From positions 95,667 to 159,666 of the forward strand of contig PAFU01000026.1 in assembly GCA_002704225.1 (NCBI GenBank): a stretch of DNA of 64,000 nucleotides, in the 5' to 3' direction. Origin of the DNA: Gammaproteobacteria bacterium (lineage in GTDB: Bacteria > Pseudomonadota > Gammaproteobacteria > Pseudomonadales > Azotimanducaceae). The number at the start of each line of letters is the position of its first letter. The stretch's first letter is position 1. This document shows, one piece after another, positions 38,989-48,436 of this stretch. The notes beneath the pieces are model-generated. The model was given only the letters and a program-made list of their open reading frames with translations. It had not been told where the DNA came from and ran no database searches. The position numbers and the translations under genes were made by a program.

Positions 38989-39774
38989 ATGTGCTTAATT
39001 TTGTTCCGCTTTCGCCCCCAGTCAGACGAGCCGCTTTTAGTTGCCGCGAACCGAGATGAGTTTCATGAGCGCGCCAGCGCCGGCGCGCAGTTCTGGGATG
39101 ACGAACCCCATATCTTGGCGGGAAAAGATCTGGTCGCCGGCGGCACATGGCTGGGTTGTTCACGCCACGGTCGTTTTGCGGCATTGACCAATTTCGCTCA
39201 AGGCGATCTCACCCCCTTCCCCAAATCTCGGGGTGAATTGGTCCATGGCTTTTTGGACGGCGCGCTGTCGGTTAAAGACTACGCCCTAAGCATCAAGGGC
39301 GATCAATACGCAGGATTTAATCTGCTGCTATTTGACGGCCGGCATCTGCTGCACACCACCAACGTGTCGCAACCGGATCAGCCGCGCAGCCGCTTGCTGC
39401 CCGCCGGCGACTACGGCCTGAGCAATGCTGAACTGGGCGCTACATGGCCCAAGTGCGTAGACGGTGCAAAGAGACTTGGCGCCCTCGCCGACGGTGATCA
39501 CACGAATCATCAACTGATCGAGTTGCTCAATGATCAGGAAAAACCCGCCGATGACCGCCTGCCCAATCGCGGTGTGCCCATCGAGAGAGAGCGACACTTA
39601 GCCTCATGCTTTATCAGTGATGGGCATTACGGCACCCGAGCCAGCACCGTTGTCCGCATGGGTCGCAAAGAGATCTACTTCACTGAGCAAACCTATCTGC
39701 CCGAGGGTGTGCTGGGTCCGAGAGTAGAGTTTGAGTTTGCCGTTGAATCAGTCGACACTTCCGCTGAAGTCTAA
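38989..39774 (+). CDS. NRDE/TANGO2 family protein
   Basis: 261 aa opening with MCLILF, so Cys2 could be exposed after methionine removal, followed by the family's NRDE motif at 21-24. GTWLGCSRHGRFAALTNF is also typical. The fold is thought to be Ntn-hydrolase-like; bacterial function is unknown, and the human homologue TANGO2 has been linked to haem and lipid handling. First gene of the insert between lgt and ptsP. Confidence 0.88.
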   Translation: MCLILFRFRPQSDEPLLVAANRDEFHERASAGAQFWDDEPHILAGKDLVAGGTWLGCSRHGRFAALTNFAQGDLTPFPKSRGELVHGFLDGALSVKDYALSIKGDQYAGFNLLLFDGRHLLHTTNVSQPDQPRSRLLPAGDYGLSNAELGATWPKCVDGAKRLGALADGDHTNHQLIELLNDQEKPADDRLPNRGVPIERERHLASCFISDGHYGTRASTVVRMGRKEIYFTEQTYLPEGVLGPRVEFEFAVESVDTSAEV

Positions 39775-39838
39775 CCCTTCATAAGCGCCCGTTCATTTGC
39801 CGTTAGGTTACAGTCAGCGTCTGCTCACGAGAGTTGAT

Positions 39839-41131
39839 ATGGCGACCAATCACATCGCACAGGGCTTACGCCTACTAGCCAACCCCAACGTTAGCCGAAT
39901 GTTCATCGCCTATGTGGTGAGCTATACAGGCACCGCCATGGCACCCATCGCCATGGCCTTTGGCGTCTTAGAACTTACCGGCTCTGCGGCAGACGCTGCA
40001 TTCGTTATTGCGGCCCCAACCGCCGCCTCTATCGTCGTGCTGCTTCTCGGCGGCGTGATCGCTGATCGCACCTCGCGCAAACGCATCATGGTTTTCGCTG
40101 AGGTCACGGCGATGACAGCCCAGTGCACGATCGCTTGGCTGTTTATCTCTGACAACGCAACAGTGCCCTTGCTGACTGGATGCATGCTGGTCAACGGCAT
40201 CGCCGTCGCCTTCCATGCGCCCGCGGCGACAGGACTCATCATTCAATTGGTGCCACGAGCAGAGCTTCAGGCCACAAACGCCCTGCTCGGCATCGCTCGC
40301 AACAGTGCGGTCGCATTTGGCGCCGCCCTGGCGGGTGTGCTGGTGGCCACTGTCGGGCCCGGCCTAACACTGTTGATCGACGGCCTGAGTTTTGGCTTTT
40401 CCGCCATACTGGTTTCGCTGCTGCGGCCTGTCGCTCAGGAAAGGACGCCGCCCCAATCCGTACTCAGGGATCTACGCTTGGGGTGGCAGGAGTTCAGCCG
40501 TCACACCTGGCTATGGGTTATCGTGTTGCAGTTCTCTCTTATCGTTGCAGCCATGGAGGCCGTATTTGGACTTCTGGGGCCAGCCGTCGCCAGAGACTTA
40601 ATGGGAGGGCCAACGGATTGGGGCTTCATCGCATCAGCCCATGGCATTGGTACCCTGCTGGGCGGCCTGCTGGGTATGCAGCTTCGACCCCGGCACCCGA
40701 TGTACGTCGCGAGCTACTGTGTGTTGTTTTTCGCCCTCGTGCCGTTGGCACTGGCGGTACCCCTAGCCTTGTGGGTCGTGGTGCTTGCGGCCTTTATCAG
40801 CGGAATCACCGGACAGATCTTCGGCGTCTTTTGGTATACGACCCTGCAACAAAAAGTGCCTGCAAACATGCTGTCCAGAGTCAGCGCCTATGACCACCTC
40901 GGTTCTATCGCGCTGGCACCCTTGGGCATCGTTCTCTTTGGTTTGCTGTACGAAAGCGGCGGACATCAACTGACACTGACCGTCGCTGCCCTTGTAGTGA
41001 TCGTCCCAACGCTGTTGGTATTTACCGTTCAAGATGTACGCCGCATGACCATTGATTACGAAACGTCAGCCGAGCGCCGCGAGTCTGCGGCAAAGCCTAC
41101 TGACCTGCTGCCTACCACAACCGATCCTTAG
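39839..41131 (+). CDS. MFS permease, EntS/MFS_3-like
   Basis: About 430 aa with roughly twelve membrane segments. The loop 2-3 motif is GGVIADRTSRKRIMV. The arrangement resembles EntS-type exporters. Substrate is unknown. ATG at 39839 is preceded by GAGAG; the frame extends 14 codons further upstream. The last 20 bases overlap the convergent PPOX-fold gene. Confidence 0.85.
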   Translation: MATNHIAQGLRLLANPNVSRMFIAYVVSYTGTAMAPIAMAFGVLELTGSAADAAFVIAAPTAASIVVLLLGGVIADRTSRKRIMVFAEVTAMTAQCTIAWLFISDNATVPLLTGCMLVNGIAVAFHAPAATGLIIQLVPRAELQATNALLGIARNSAVAFGAALAGVLVATVGPGLTLLIDGLSFGFSAILVSLLRPVAQERTPPQSVLRDLRLGWQEFSRHTWLWVIVLQFSLIVAAMEAVFGLLGPAVARDLMGGPTDWGFIASAHGIGTLLGGLLGMQLRPRHPMYVASYCVLFFALVPLALAVPLALWVVVLAAFISGITGQIFGVFWYTTLQQKVPANMLSRVSAYDHLGSIALAPLGIVLFGLLYESGGHQLTLTVAALVVIVPTLLVFTVQDVRRMTIDYETSAERRESAAKPTDLLPTTTDP

Positions 41132-41714
41132 CGTATTCCGAATAACCTGCGTCGTAGGCTGCCGCGTCAAACTCCGGAATATGTTCCTGCAAAAACTCGC
41201 CAGCAGTGGGCAGGCCTTGGCTTTCATCACCCACCGACCACAGCCGCGACCGCATCAGCGCCTTGGCGCATTGAAAATACACCTCTTCCACTGCGATCAC
41301 GATTACCGTGCGAGGCAGCTTACCTTGATGCTCAAACTGTTCGGTTACGCTCGCTTGCGCGGTCAGTGTGGCGGTGCCGTTGACGCGCACGACGGTGTTT
41401 GAACCTGGCACCATAAACATCAGGCTAAGTCGTCCATCGCGCACAATGTTTTTCAGGGAGTCGAGCCGATTGTTGCCCCGCCAATCTGGCATCAGCACCG
41501 TCTTCGGATTCGCGATACGAACCACCTCGTCGCGATCACCCCGCGGGCTGGCGTCGGTACCTTCAGGACCCACCGTGGACAAAATCACAAATCGCGATGC
41601 GTCAATCCAGCGGCGGTACAGCGGCGTGATGTGATCGCATACCTTGTCGATGGCGCCTTGCACCGTGACGTCATATAAGGCTTCCAGTTCAGAAACGGAT
41701 TCAATGATTCGCAT
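41112..41714 (-). CDS. PPOX-fold (pyridoxamine phosphate oxidase-like) FMN protein
   Basis: 200 aa with the split-barrel pattern of the family: RFVILSTVGPEGTDASPRGD, VLMPDWRGNNRLDSLKNI and YFQCAKALMRSRLW. These are the FMN-contacting segments in the subgroup of PPOX-class oxidoreductases with a C-terminal extension. Substrate unknown. ATG at 41714 follows AAAGGAAAAGG and is preferred to the one at 41735. Gene order puts it directly after the GST gene (29 bases). Confidence 0.85.
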   Translation of the reverse strand: MRIIESVSELEALYDVTVQGAIDKVCDHITPLYRRWIDASRFVILSTVGPEGTDASPRGDRDEVVRIANPKTVLMPDWRGNNRLDSLKNIVRDGRLSLMFMVPGSNTVVRVNGTATLTAQASVTEQFEHQGKLPRTVIVIAVEEVYFQCAKALMRSRLWSVGDESQGLPTAGEFLQEHIPEFDAAAYDAGYSEYAKDRLW

Positions 41715-41743
41715 GCCTTTTCCTTTCACGTTCAATCAGTCCA

Positions 41744-42484
41744 TCAGCTTTCTAAGCCACCAGTCGCAGGTGCGGGTCTGGCTCGCTGGTTGTAGAGCAG
41801 AGCGCGCAAGGCGGCGAGTTCTTCCTTGGGCAGGCTCGAATAATCGTTCTGCATATCCGCGCCAACCGCCATACCGCGCTGCACAGCAGGGCGTTCGCTC
41901 AGCTCGTCAAACCAGCGCTTGAAGTATTTGAATTCATTGATGTCCTGACCCTGTCCTTCCCAGTTTACTGTCCACGGATAACAAATCATGTCTGCAATGG
42001 TGTATTGATCACCGCACAGATAGCGCTGGTTGTAGAGCTTGTTGTTGAGCACGCCATAAAATCGGTTTACCTCATCGGTAAATCGCGTAATCGCATAACT
42101 TTGATCACCCGCGTCCTCACCTAGGCGGCGAAAGTGGCCGCATTCGCCGGTCTTGGGACCCTGATTCGCCATCTGCCAGATCACCCATTGCACCACCTCA
42201 TACTTACCCCGCGCATCGGCCGGCATGAACAGGCCTGTCTTCTCTGCGAGGTAGAGCATGATCGCGCCGGATTCAAATACCGAGAGCGGTCCATTGCCAT
42301 CTTCCGGGGCATGATCCACCAGAGTTGGCATGCGGTTGTTGGGGTTGATGGCGAGAAATTCATCGGTAAATTGATCTCCCTTACCAATGTTGCACTCGAT
42401 CACATTGTAATCCAGTCCGCACTCTTCTAACTGAATGGTCACTTTTTTGCCGTTGGGAGTTGGCCAGTAATGTAAGTCGAGCAT
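41744..42484 (-). CDS. Glutathione S-transferase, Nu class (YghU/YfcG-like)
   Basis: 246 aa. The N-terminal thioredoxin fold starts LHYWPTPNGKKVTIQLEECG; the TPNG segment is the Nu-class signature where a Thr/Asn replaces Tyr/Ser/Cys. NRMPTLVDH and VFESGAIMLYLAEK supply the cis-Pro and glutathione loops. A helical domain follows (YTIADMICYPW). Relatives bind two glutathiones and have disulfide reductase activity. ATG at 42484 has AGGAAACG upstream; the longer frame from 42511 overlaps the SDR 5' region. Confidence 0.9.
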   Translation of the reverse strand: MLDLHYWPTPNGKKVTIQLEECGLDYNVIECNIGKGDQFTDEFLAINPNNRMPTLVDHAPEDGNGPLSVFESGAIMLYLAEKTGLFMPADARGKYEVVQWVIWQMANQGPKTGECGHFRRLGEDAGDQSYAITRFTDEVNRFYGVLNNKLYNQRYLCGDQYTIADMICYPWTVNWEGQGQDINEFKYFKRWFDELSERPAVQRGMAVGADMQNDYSSLPKEELAALRALLYNQRARPAPATGGLES

Positions 42485-42565
42485 GTCTCGTTTCCTGATG
42501 TTTTGTCCCATAGACGGTATCCTGACTGCGCTGGGATGGCTATTACTATGACTGGGGAGAATACC

Positions 42566-43369
42566 GTGGATACATCATTAAACGGCAAGACGGCACTTAT
42601 TACCGGTGCCAGCAAGGGTTTGGGCCTGGCCATGGCCAAGGCCTTTTACAGCCACGGCGCAAAGGTTGTTCTGCTGGCGCGGGGCGCAGCGGATCTAGCC
42701 ACCGCTGAAACAGAGATCCGTGCCTTGACGGTGCCTGACGGGTATCGCGATAGCGCCGACGTTGCGGCCTTCGTCTGTGATGTCACCGACGCAAAAGCGA
42801 TCGCGGCAACCCACCAGCAGGCCAAGGATCGTTTTGGCGCCATCGACATTTTAGTAAACAACGCCGGCCAATCTGCGGCCAAACCTTTTCTTAACATCAC
42901 CGACGACGAGTGGCAGGCAGATCTGGATCTCAAGCTGATGGCCGCTGTACGGCTGACCCGTCTCGTTTGGCCTGGCATGGCCAAACGTCAATGGGGGCGA
43001 GTGATCAACCTGCTGAACGTTTTCGCAAAACTGCCCGATGCTGGCACGGCGCCAACATCTATCTCTCGTGCCGCGGGCATGGCCTTAACCAAGGTCCTCA
43101 GTGCCGAGGGTGCGGCGGACAATATTCTGGTGAACGCGATGCTGATTGGATTTATCGAGAGCGATCAAATACGCCGCCAGCACGACGCAAGTGACGGATC
43201 CCTCTCGCTCAACGAATTCATCGCAAAAGCAGGTCAACGCCTGCCAATGAAGCGTATGGGTAGAGCAGACGAAGCAGCCGATTTGGCGCTGTTTTTAGCC
43301 AGCGAGCGGGCCTCTTATCTGACCGGCTGCGCGATCAACATGGATGGCGGGTTGTCCAAGGCCGTCTAG
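42566..43369 (+). CDS. SDR family protein lacking the YxxxK catalytic pair
   Basis: 267 aa Rossmann protein with TGASKGLG (13-20) and NNAG (98-101), so cofactor binding looks intact. At the catalytic site the usual Ser is Asn151 and the Tyr-x3-Lys pair is Thr164 and Arg168 in PTSISRAAGMALTK. Standard SDR dehydrogenase chemistry is therefore doubtful. The end, YLTGCAINMDGG, is normal. GTG at 42566 is chosen because GGGGAG lies 6 bases before it; ATG at 42548 is possible. Convergent with ptsP, 5 bases away. Confidence 0.85.
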   Translation: MDTSLNGKTALITGASKGLGLAMAKAFYSHGAKVVLLARGAADLATAETEIRALTVPDGYRDSADVAAFVCDVTDAKAIAATHQQAKDRFGAIDILVNNAGQSAAKPFLNITDDEWQADLDLKLMAAVRLTRLVWPGMAKRQWGRVINLLNVFAKLPDAGTAPTSISRAAGMALTKVLSAEGAADNILVNAMLIGFIESDQIRRQHDASDGSLSLNEFIAKAGQRLPMKRMGRADEAADLALFLASERASYLTGCAINMDGGLSKAV

Positions 43370-43374
43370 CGACC

Positions 43375-45660
43375 CTAGTGCGCAACTTTGCCTGAGCGTG
43401 CGGGCATTACTTTACTCAGCCCTAGGCGCACAATCTCTCGATTGAGAAAGAGACTGACTTCTTCTGCAGTGTGCATGCGCATAACGCGAGCCAGCATACG
43501 TCGCGCATCACTGCGCTTGATGTTGCGTATCACCCACTTCACCCGCAGCAGGTGCGTGGCGTTCATGGAGAGCACGTGATAACCCATTGCCATCAGCAAA
43601 ATGGCGCCCGCGGGCGTGCCCGCAAGCTCGCCACAAATGCCCAATGGTTTTTCTTCGGCGTGAACCGCGCGTGCCACCTCACGCAGAGCGGTGATCACCG
43701 CCGGATGAATTTCCTGATAGAGCTCGGCCACTCGCGGGTTGTTGCGGTCGATCGCTAGCAAGTATTGGGTCAAGTCGTTAGAGCCAACGGCAACAAAGTC
43801 TGCTTCTTTTGCCAGCAGTCGTGCTTGGTAGACGGCGGCAGGCACTTCGATCAATACACCAACCTGCGGTCGCTTCACCTGCACGCCCTCTTCGACCACT
43901 TCGGCATAGGCCTGATCGATCAGGCGTTTTGAGCGTCTGAATTCCGTGAGGCTGGATATCATCGGCAGCATGATGCGCAAATCGCCAAGCAGTCCCGCAT
44001 TGGCCTTGAGCATGGCCCGCACTTGAACCAAAAAAATCTCTGGGTGGTCCAGCGTGACGCGAATACCTCGCCAACCCAAAAACGGATTCTCTTCTTGGAT
44101 TGGGAAATAGGAGAGCGACTTATCGCCACCGATGTCCAAGGTCCGCATGGTCACGGGTCTGGGCTCAAAGGCCTCCATATGTTCGCGATACAAGTTCCGT
44201 TGTTCCAGCTCTGTCGGAAATCGGTCTTGGCTCATAAAGGGCACTTCGGTGCGAAACAATCCAATACCCTCGGCGCCTCGATCCAGCGATCGGGTGATGT
44301 CACTGGTCAGGCCCACGTTTACCCAGAGCTGCAAGCGCCACCCATCTTGCGTGACGCAAGGCAGTTCCTTCAGTTCGTTGAGTTCTTCTGCAAAGACTCG
44401 CTCTTGGTCGAGCAGAGAGATGTTTTCCAACAGGCGCTGCTCGCTGGGCTGGGTGTAGACATCCCCGTAGTGGCCGTCGACGATCAGAGTTATCCCTTCC
44501 AGCTCATAGGCAGGAAGGTCCAATGCACCCATGACGGCGGGAATTCCCATGGCCCGAGCCAATATCGCCACATGAGAATTACCGGAACCTCGCACAGACA
44601 CCACCCCGCGTAATTGGTCCGCAGGAATGGCACCCAACATCGCCGGTGTGATTTCTTCGCCAACCAAAATGGCGTTATCCGGAAACTGAGTTTTCTTCTC
44701 GCGGATACGCTGCAAATAGGCCAGCACGCGGATCCCCAGATCCTTCACGTCGGTACCGCGCTCGCGCAGATACTCGTCGTCCATTACCTCGAAACGACTG
44801 ACATGCTGCCGAATGACTTTGCGCAGGGCACCCTGGGCCCATTCTCCGCGTCGCACGACTTCACGCATATCGCCGGCCAACGCGCTGTCATCCAACATAT
44901 GCAAATAGGCTTCGAACAGGGCCAGTTCTTCTTGAGGTAGGCTTGTGGTTAACGATTGAATCAGACTGCGAATGTCATTGCGTACCGCTTCGATGGCGCG
45001 ATCGAGCAACATCAATTCAACGGTTATGTCTTCTGCAGGTCTGCTGGGCACTGCATCCAAATCCGCTATGGGGTGCATCACGACGCTGGTACCAATAGCG
45101 ATTCCTGGCGCACCAGCGAAGCCTTTGAAATACCCGTCATCGATCAGATTGATCGCACTGTCAGCGACAATGGGGCTTCCCACCGCCTCCGCGTGGGCCA
45201 CGCTGGTGGCGAGTTGGGCCGATAGGGTAACCAAGAACGCCTCTTCCGATTCATCGAAGCGTCGCGGCTCCCGCTGTTGCACAACCAGTACGCCGAGCAC
45301 TCGGCCCTGATGGAGAATCGGCACGCCCAGAAATGCGTTGAAGGGCTCTTCTCCGATTTCAGGGACGAAGTGGAAATTTGGGTGACTGGGAGCTGTGTCT
45401 AGGTTCAAGGGTTCTGAGCGTCGACCGACTAATCCCACCAGACCTTGATCCTGAGCCAGGATCACTTCGCCAATCCGGCTGGCATTTAAGCCTTCGGTTG
45501 CTGCCAATAGATAACCGTTGCCGTCGGTTGATGCGAGGTATATTGAGCACACTTCGGTGCCAAGGGCTTCCTTGATGTGGGCCGCCAGCAGCTGCACAGA
45601 GGCGGCGAAGTTTCCCTCTTGGGTCACGTCCTGAACAATTTTTCGCAGCACGTTGAGCAT
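43375..45660 (-). CDS. ptsP: PTS-Ntr enzyme I (PtsP)
   Basis: First phosphotransferase of the nitrogen PTS. An N-terminal GAF domain (about 15-160) precedes the enzyme I part, with the phospho-accepting His363 in RGSGNSHVAILARAMG and the PEP-binding barrel (GIGLFRTEVPFM, GDKSLSYFP, GSNDLTQYLLAIDR, GICGELAG). Length 761 aa is normal. It starts 11 bases after the rppH stop, the same rppH-ptsP pair as in E. coli, where lgt and thyA come next; here five genes intervene. Confidence 0.96.
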   Translation of the reverse strand: MLNVLRKIVQDVTQEGNFAASVQLLAAHIKEALGTEVCSIYLASTDGNGYLLAATEGLNASRIGEVILAQDQGLVGLVGRRSEPLNLDTAPSHPNFHFVPEIGEEPFNAFLGVPILHQGRVLGVLVVQQREPRRFDESEEAFLVTLSAQLATSVAHAEAVGSPIVADSAINLIDDGYFKGFAGAPGIAIGTSVVMHPIADLDAVPSRPAEDITVELMLLDRAIEAVRNDIRSLIQSLTTSLPQEELALFEAYLHMLDDSALAGDMREVVRRGEWAQGALRKVIRQHVSRFEVMDDEYLRERGTDVKDLGIRVLAYLQRIREKKTQFPDNAILVGEEITPAMLGAIPADQLRGVVSVRGSGNSHVAILARAMGIPAVMGALDLPAYELEGITLIVDGHYGDVYTQPSEQRLLENISLLDQERVFAEELNELKELPCVTQDGWRLQLWVNVGLTSDITRSLDRGAEGIGLFRTEVPFMSQDRFPTELEQRNLYREHMEAFEPRPVTMRTLDIGGDKSLSYFPIQEENPFLGWRGIRVTLDHPEIFLVQVRAMLKANAGLLGDLRIMLPMISSLTEFRRSKRLIDQAYAEVVEEGVQVKRPQVGVLIEVPAAVYQARLLAKEADFVAVGSNDLTQYLLAIDRNNPRVAELYQEIHPAVITALREVARAVHAEEKPLGICGELAGTPAGAILLMAMGYHVLSMNATHLLRVKWVIRNIKRSDARRMLARVMRMHTAEEVSLFLNREIVRLGLSKVMPARSGKVAH

Positions 45661-45671
45661 GAAGTGATGCC

Positions 45672-46220
45672 TTACAGAACAGTAGCGTGAGTGGCCGACT
45701 CGGTTGAGGCGCGCTGCACCTTCGGCAGATACTGAGCCAATTCCACCAAGGCACGACGATAGACATCTTGTTTAAAATCAACGACCTGTTTGATCGGGTA
45801 GTAAAAACTTACCCACTGCCAGTCATCAAATTCTGGTTTGCTGTGCAGGTCGAGACGCACGGCATCGTCCGGTGCACGCAGTTGAAGCAAAAACCATTTT
45901 TGTTTCTGCCCGACAAAACCCGGCGTGGAATTGTTTCGTCGCATGTGTCGAGGCAGGCGATAACGCAGCCACGAAGAGGTTTGGCCGAGAACAGTCACGG
46001 CGTCAGCAGACACGCCAATTTCTTCGTAAAGTTCCCTGAACACGGCGTCTTCAGTCGATTCACCGGCGTTGACGCCGCCTTGGGGAAACTGCCACGCATT
46101 GAACCCGCCAATGCGTCGCGCCCACAATACACGGTTGCTCGGTGCATCCGGCGTCGGTGTTTGCAGCAGCACGATTCCTACGTTCGGGCGAAACCCATGC
46201 TTATCGATATTCGAGTTCAT
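45672..46220 (-). CDS. rppH: RNA pyrophosphohydrolase RppH
   Basis: Removes pyrophosphate from the 5' end of mRNA, starting RNase E-dependent decay. It is a Nudix hydrolase with [10 protein letters not shown] at the start and the Nudix box in [23 protein letters not shown] at 46220 follows GAGGAAGAAG and gives 182 aa with the standard N-terminus; the frame continues to 46253. Upstream of ptsP, probably cotranscribed. Confidence 0.95.
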   Translation of the reverse strand: MNSNIDKHGFRPNVGIVLLQTPTPDAPSNRVLWARRIGGFNAWQFPQGGVNAGESTEDAVFRELYEEIGVSADAVTVLGQTSSWLRYRLPRHMRRNNSTPGFVGQKQKWFLLQLRAPDDAVRLDLHSKPEFDDWQWVSFYYPIKQVVDFKQDVYRRALVELAQYLPKVQRASTESATHATVL

Positions 46221-46369
46221 GTTACTTCTTCCTCTTAACCCACCATACAACAATACGTGAGATGGACACGGGATTTATTACCCAACGCGTATCGTTTGGC
46301 CACTTGTTGGGTCAAACATGACAGAATCCACGGCTTGCGATCACAACCTGGGAAGCCAGCCGTCTAATC

Positions 46370-48436
46370 ATGTCAAATACCTTGAATCACCAAACCAGTC
46401 TTTACCTCAAACAGCACGCGGAGCAGCCTGTGCATTGGCAGCGATGGAGCGACGAGACATTAGCTGAAGCTAAGTCGGCGGACCGTCCGATTTTCCTGTC
46501 CATTGGCTATGCGGGATCCCATTGGTGCCAGGTAATGTCTCGAGAGTCCTTCAACGATCCGATGACAGCCCAAGTGCTCAACACGCATTTTTGCTGCATC
46601 AAGGTCGATCGAGAGGAACGACCGGATCTGGACAAAGTGTATTTAAGCGCCATGCAACTGCTCACCCAGCACGGTGGCGGTTGGCCGCTGAACCTGTTTT
46701 TGGATCCGCAGACCCAGCTGCCGTTCTTTGCCGGTACCTACTTCCCGGCAGACACGCAAAACGGCCAGCCCGGCTTCGCCGATTTATTGATGCGCCTGCA
46801 CGAAGCTTACGATCAACAGCGAGAAGAGCTGACCGGGCAAAGCGACAAGCTGGCGAACACGCTGCAGCAGCTGTCGCCGCCCGTTTTGGACCCCAAGATG
46901 ACCGATGAGGCATTGATCGATAGCTGCCGCGAGAGTTTGGCCGAGCGATTCGATTCGGCGGAGGGCGGTTTCGGGCAGAGTATGAAGTTTGCGATGCCCG
47001 GCAGCATTGAGCGACTGCTCAAACACTGGGCTTACTCCCGACGGATCGGGGCGGCGGACAAAGACGGCTTAGAGATGGTCATGACCACCCTGACACAAAT
47101 GGCACGTGGTGGTCTTTTTGATCATTTGGGTGGTGGCTTTTTTCGCTACGCCCAAGACCGACAGTGGCGCACACCGCATTTTGAAAAAGTACTTTATGAC
47201 AACGCACAATTGCTCAACGTCTACTCCCACGCGCTGAAGCTCGGTGGGGATGCGTTGTTTGAAGACGCACTGTCCAGCACGTTGGATTGGCTGAAACGCG
47301 AGATGCGTGATGGCTCTGGTGGGTTTTACGCTGGCCAAGACGGCGCTAGCCTCGGACAACGAGGCCGGCACTATCTCTGGCGACGCGAGCAGGTAAAAAG
47401 GCTTTTGGACGAAGACGCCTATTTGCTGATTGAAACGTTGTACGCCTTGGACAAACCGGCGAACGCAGACAATCACTGGATCTTGCATCGACGGGATTCC
47501 TATCGCTCTGTGATCCAGCGATTGTCCCTGGACGAGGCCAGCGCCAATACGCTGCTCAAGAACGCCAGAGCAACCCTGTTTGCCTCGCGCTCAGAACGCA
47601 CACCAGCCATTACCGACAAAAAGATTCTCAGCGGCTGGAATGGACTGCTCATGGCTGGCTTATGCGATGCCGCCGAAGCACTCGCCGATGAAACCTGGTT
47701 GGACACGGCTCAACAAATCGCCGATTTCTTGCGCGACAACTGCTGGGACGGTGATCGTCTGAGTGTTTGCTGGCAAGACGGTCATCGTCAGCCCCATGGC
47801 TTTTTGGACGACTACGCCAACGTACTGCATGGCTTGGTGACCTTATTGAGCCATCGCTGGCGCGAGACAGATGCGACCTTTGCGGTCGCATTGGCCGATG
47901 CGGCCATGGCCCTGTTTTACGATGTTGAGACCGGCGGATTTTACTTTACCGCCGCCGACCAGCCCGACCTGATCTTCAAGCCCAAACCAAGCTTCGACGA
48001 AGCGCTGCCGCCGGGCAATGCGACCCTGACGAGTGCCTTACTGCAATTGGGGCAGGTGCTCGGCGATGCAACGTACTTGGACGCCGCGACCAATACCCTT
48101 CGCTGGGCCCGGGCGGCTATGGAACGCTATCCCGCAAATCACTGCAGTTTCATTAGCGCCCTTCAATCCAGCATCGCACAAGATCAAACCGTGGTTCTAC
48201 GCGGGCCGGAGGTTGAAATGCGGCATTGGCGAGACGCCCTATGCCAAGGTTATCAGCCATGGCTGACTGTCTACTGCCTGCCCTACGATCTGGGAGGCCC
48301 GGTGCCGAACTATCTGCCCGGCTTAGTCAGTGCGGCAACACGCAGCCAAGTGAGCGCCTTTGTCTTTGAGGACGGTCGCGCCAGCGCAGCGATCACCGAC
48401 CTAGAGGAACTGCGGCGAACGCTGAGCGGTCGTTAA
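46370..48436 (+). CDS. YyaL/SSP411-type thioredoxin-like and six-hairpin protein
   Basis: 688 aa. An N-terminal DUF255 thioredoxin-like domain (about 1-160) is followed by an alpha-helical six-hairpin-like region ([35 protein letters not shown]). Family members usually have CHWC in the motif; here it reads GSHWC, with Ser50 in place of the first cysteine and Cys53 kept, so dithiol redox chemistry is not possible there. Function of the family is unknown; a sugar-epimerase-like role has been suggested from the fold. It overlaps the convergent gcvPB end by 4 bases. Confidence 0.88.
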   Translation: MSNTLNHQTSLYLKQHAEQPVHWQRWSDETLAEAKSADRPIFLSIGYAGSHWCQVMSRESFNDPMTAQVLNTHFCCIKVDREERPDLDKVYLSAMQLLTQHGGGWPLNLFLDPQTQLPFFAGTYFPADTQNGQPGFADLLMRLHEAYDQQREELTGQSDKLANTLQQLSPPVLDPKMTDEALIDSCRESLAERFDSAEGGFGQSMKFAMPGSIERLLKHWAYSRRIGAADKDGLEMVMTTLTQMARGGLFDHLGGGFFRYAQDRQWRTPHFEKVLYDNAQLLNVYSHALKLGGDALFEDALSSTLDWLKREMRDGSGGFYAGQDGASLGQRGRHYLWRREQVKRLLDEDAYLLIETLYALDKPANADNHWILHRRDSYRSVIQRLSLDEASANTLLKNARATLFASRSERTPAITDKKILSGWNGLLMAGLCDAAEALADETWLDTAQQIADFLRDNCWDGDRLSVCWQDGHRQPHGFLDDYANVLHGLVTLLSHRWRETDATFAVALADAAMALFYDVETGGFYFTAADQPDLIFKPKPSFDEALPPGNATLTSALLQLGQVLGDATYLDAATNTLRWARAAMERYPANHCSFISALQSSIAQDQTVVLRGPEVEMRHWRDALCQGYQPWLTVYCLPYDLGGPVPNYLPGLVSAATRSQVSAFVFEDGRASAAITDLEELRRTLSGR

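Noticed and set aside
40180..40893. 237-codon plus-strand frame inside the MFS gene
   Set aside because: Alternative-frame shadow; the MFS frame has the membrane pattern and motif.
46280..46312. Inverted repeat ACCCAAC/GTTGGGT between rppH and the YyaL-type gene
   Set aside because: Seven base pairs around a 19-base loop with no known operator pattern; likely chance.
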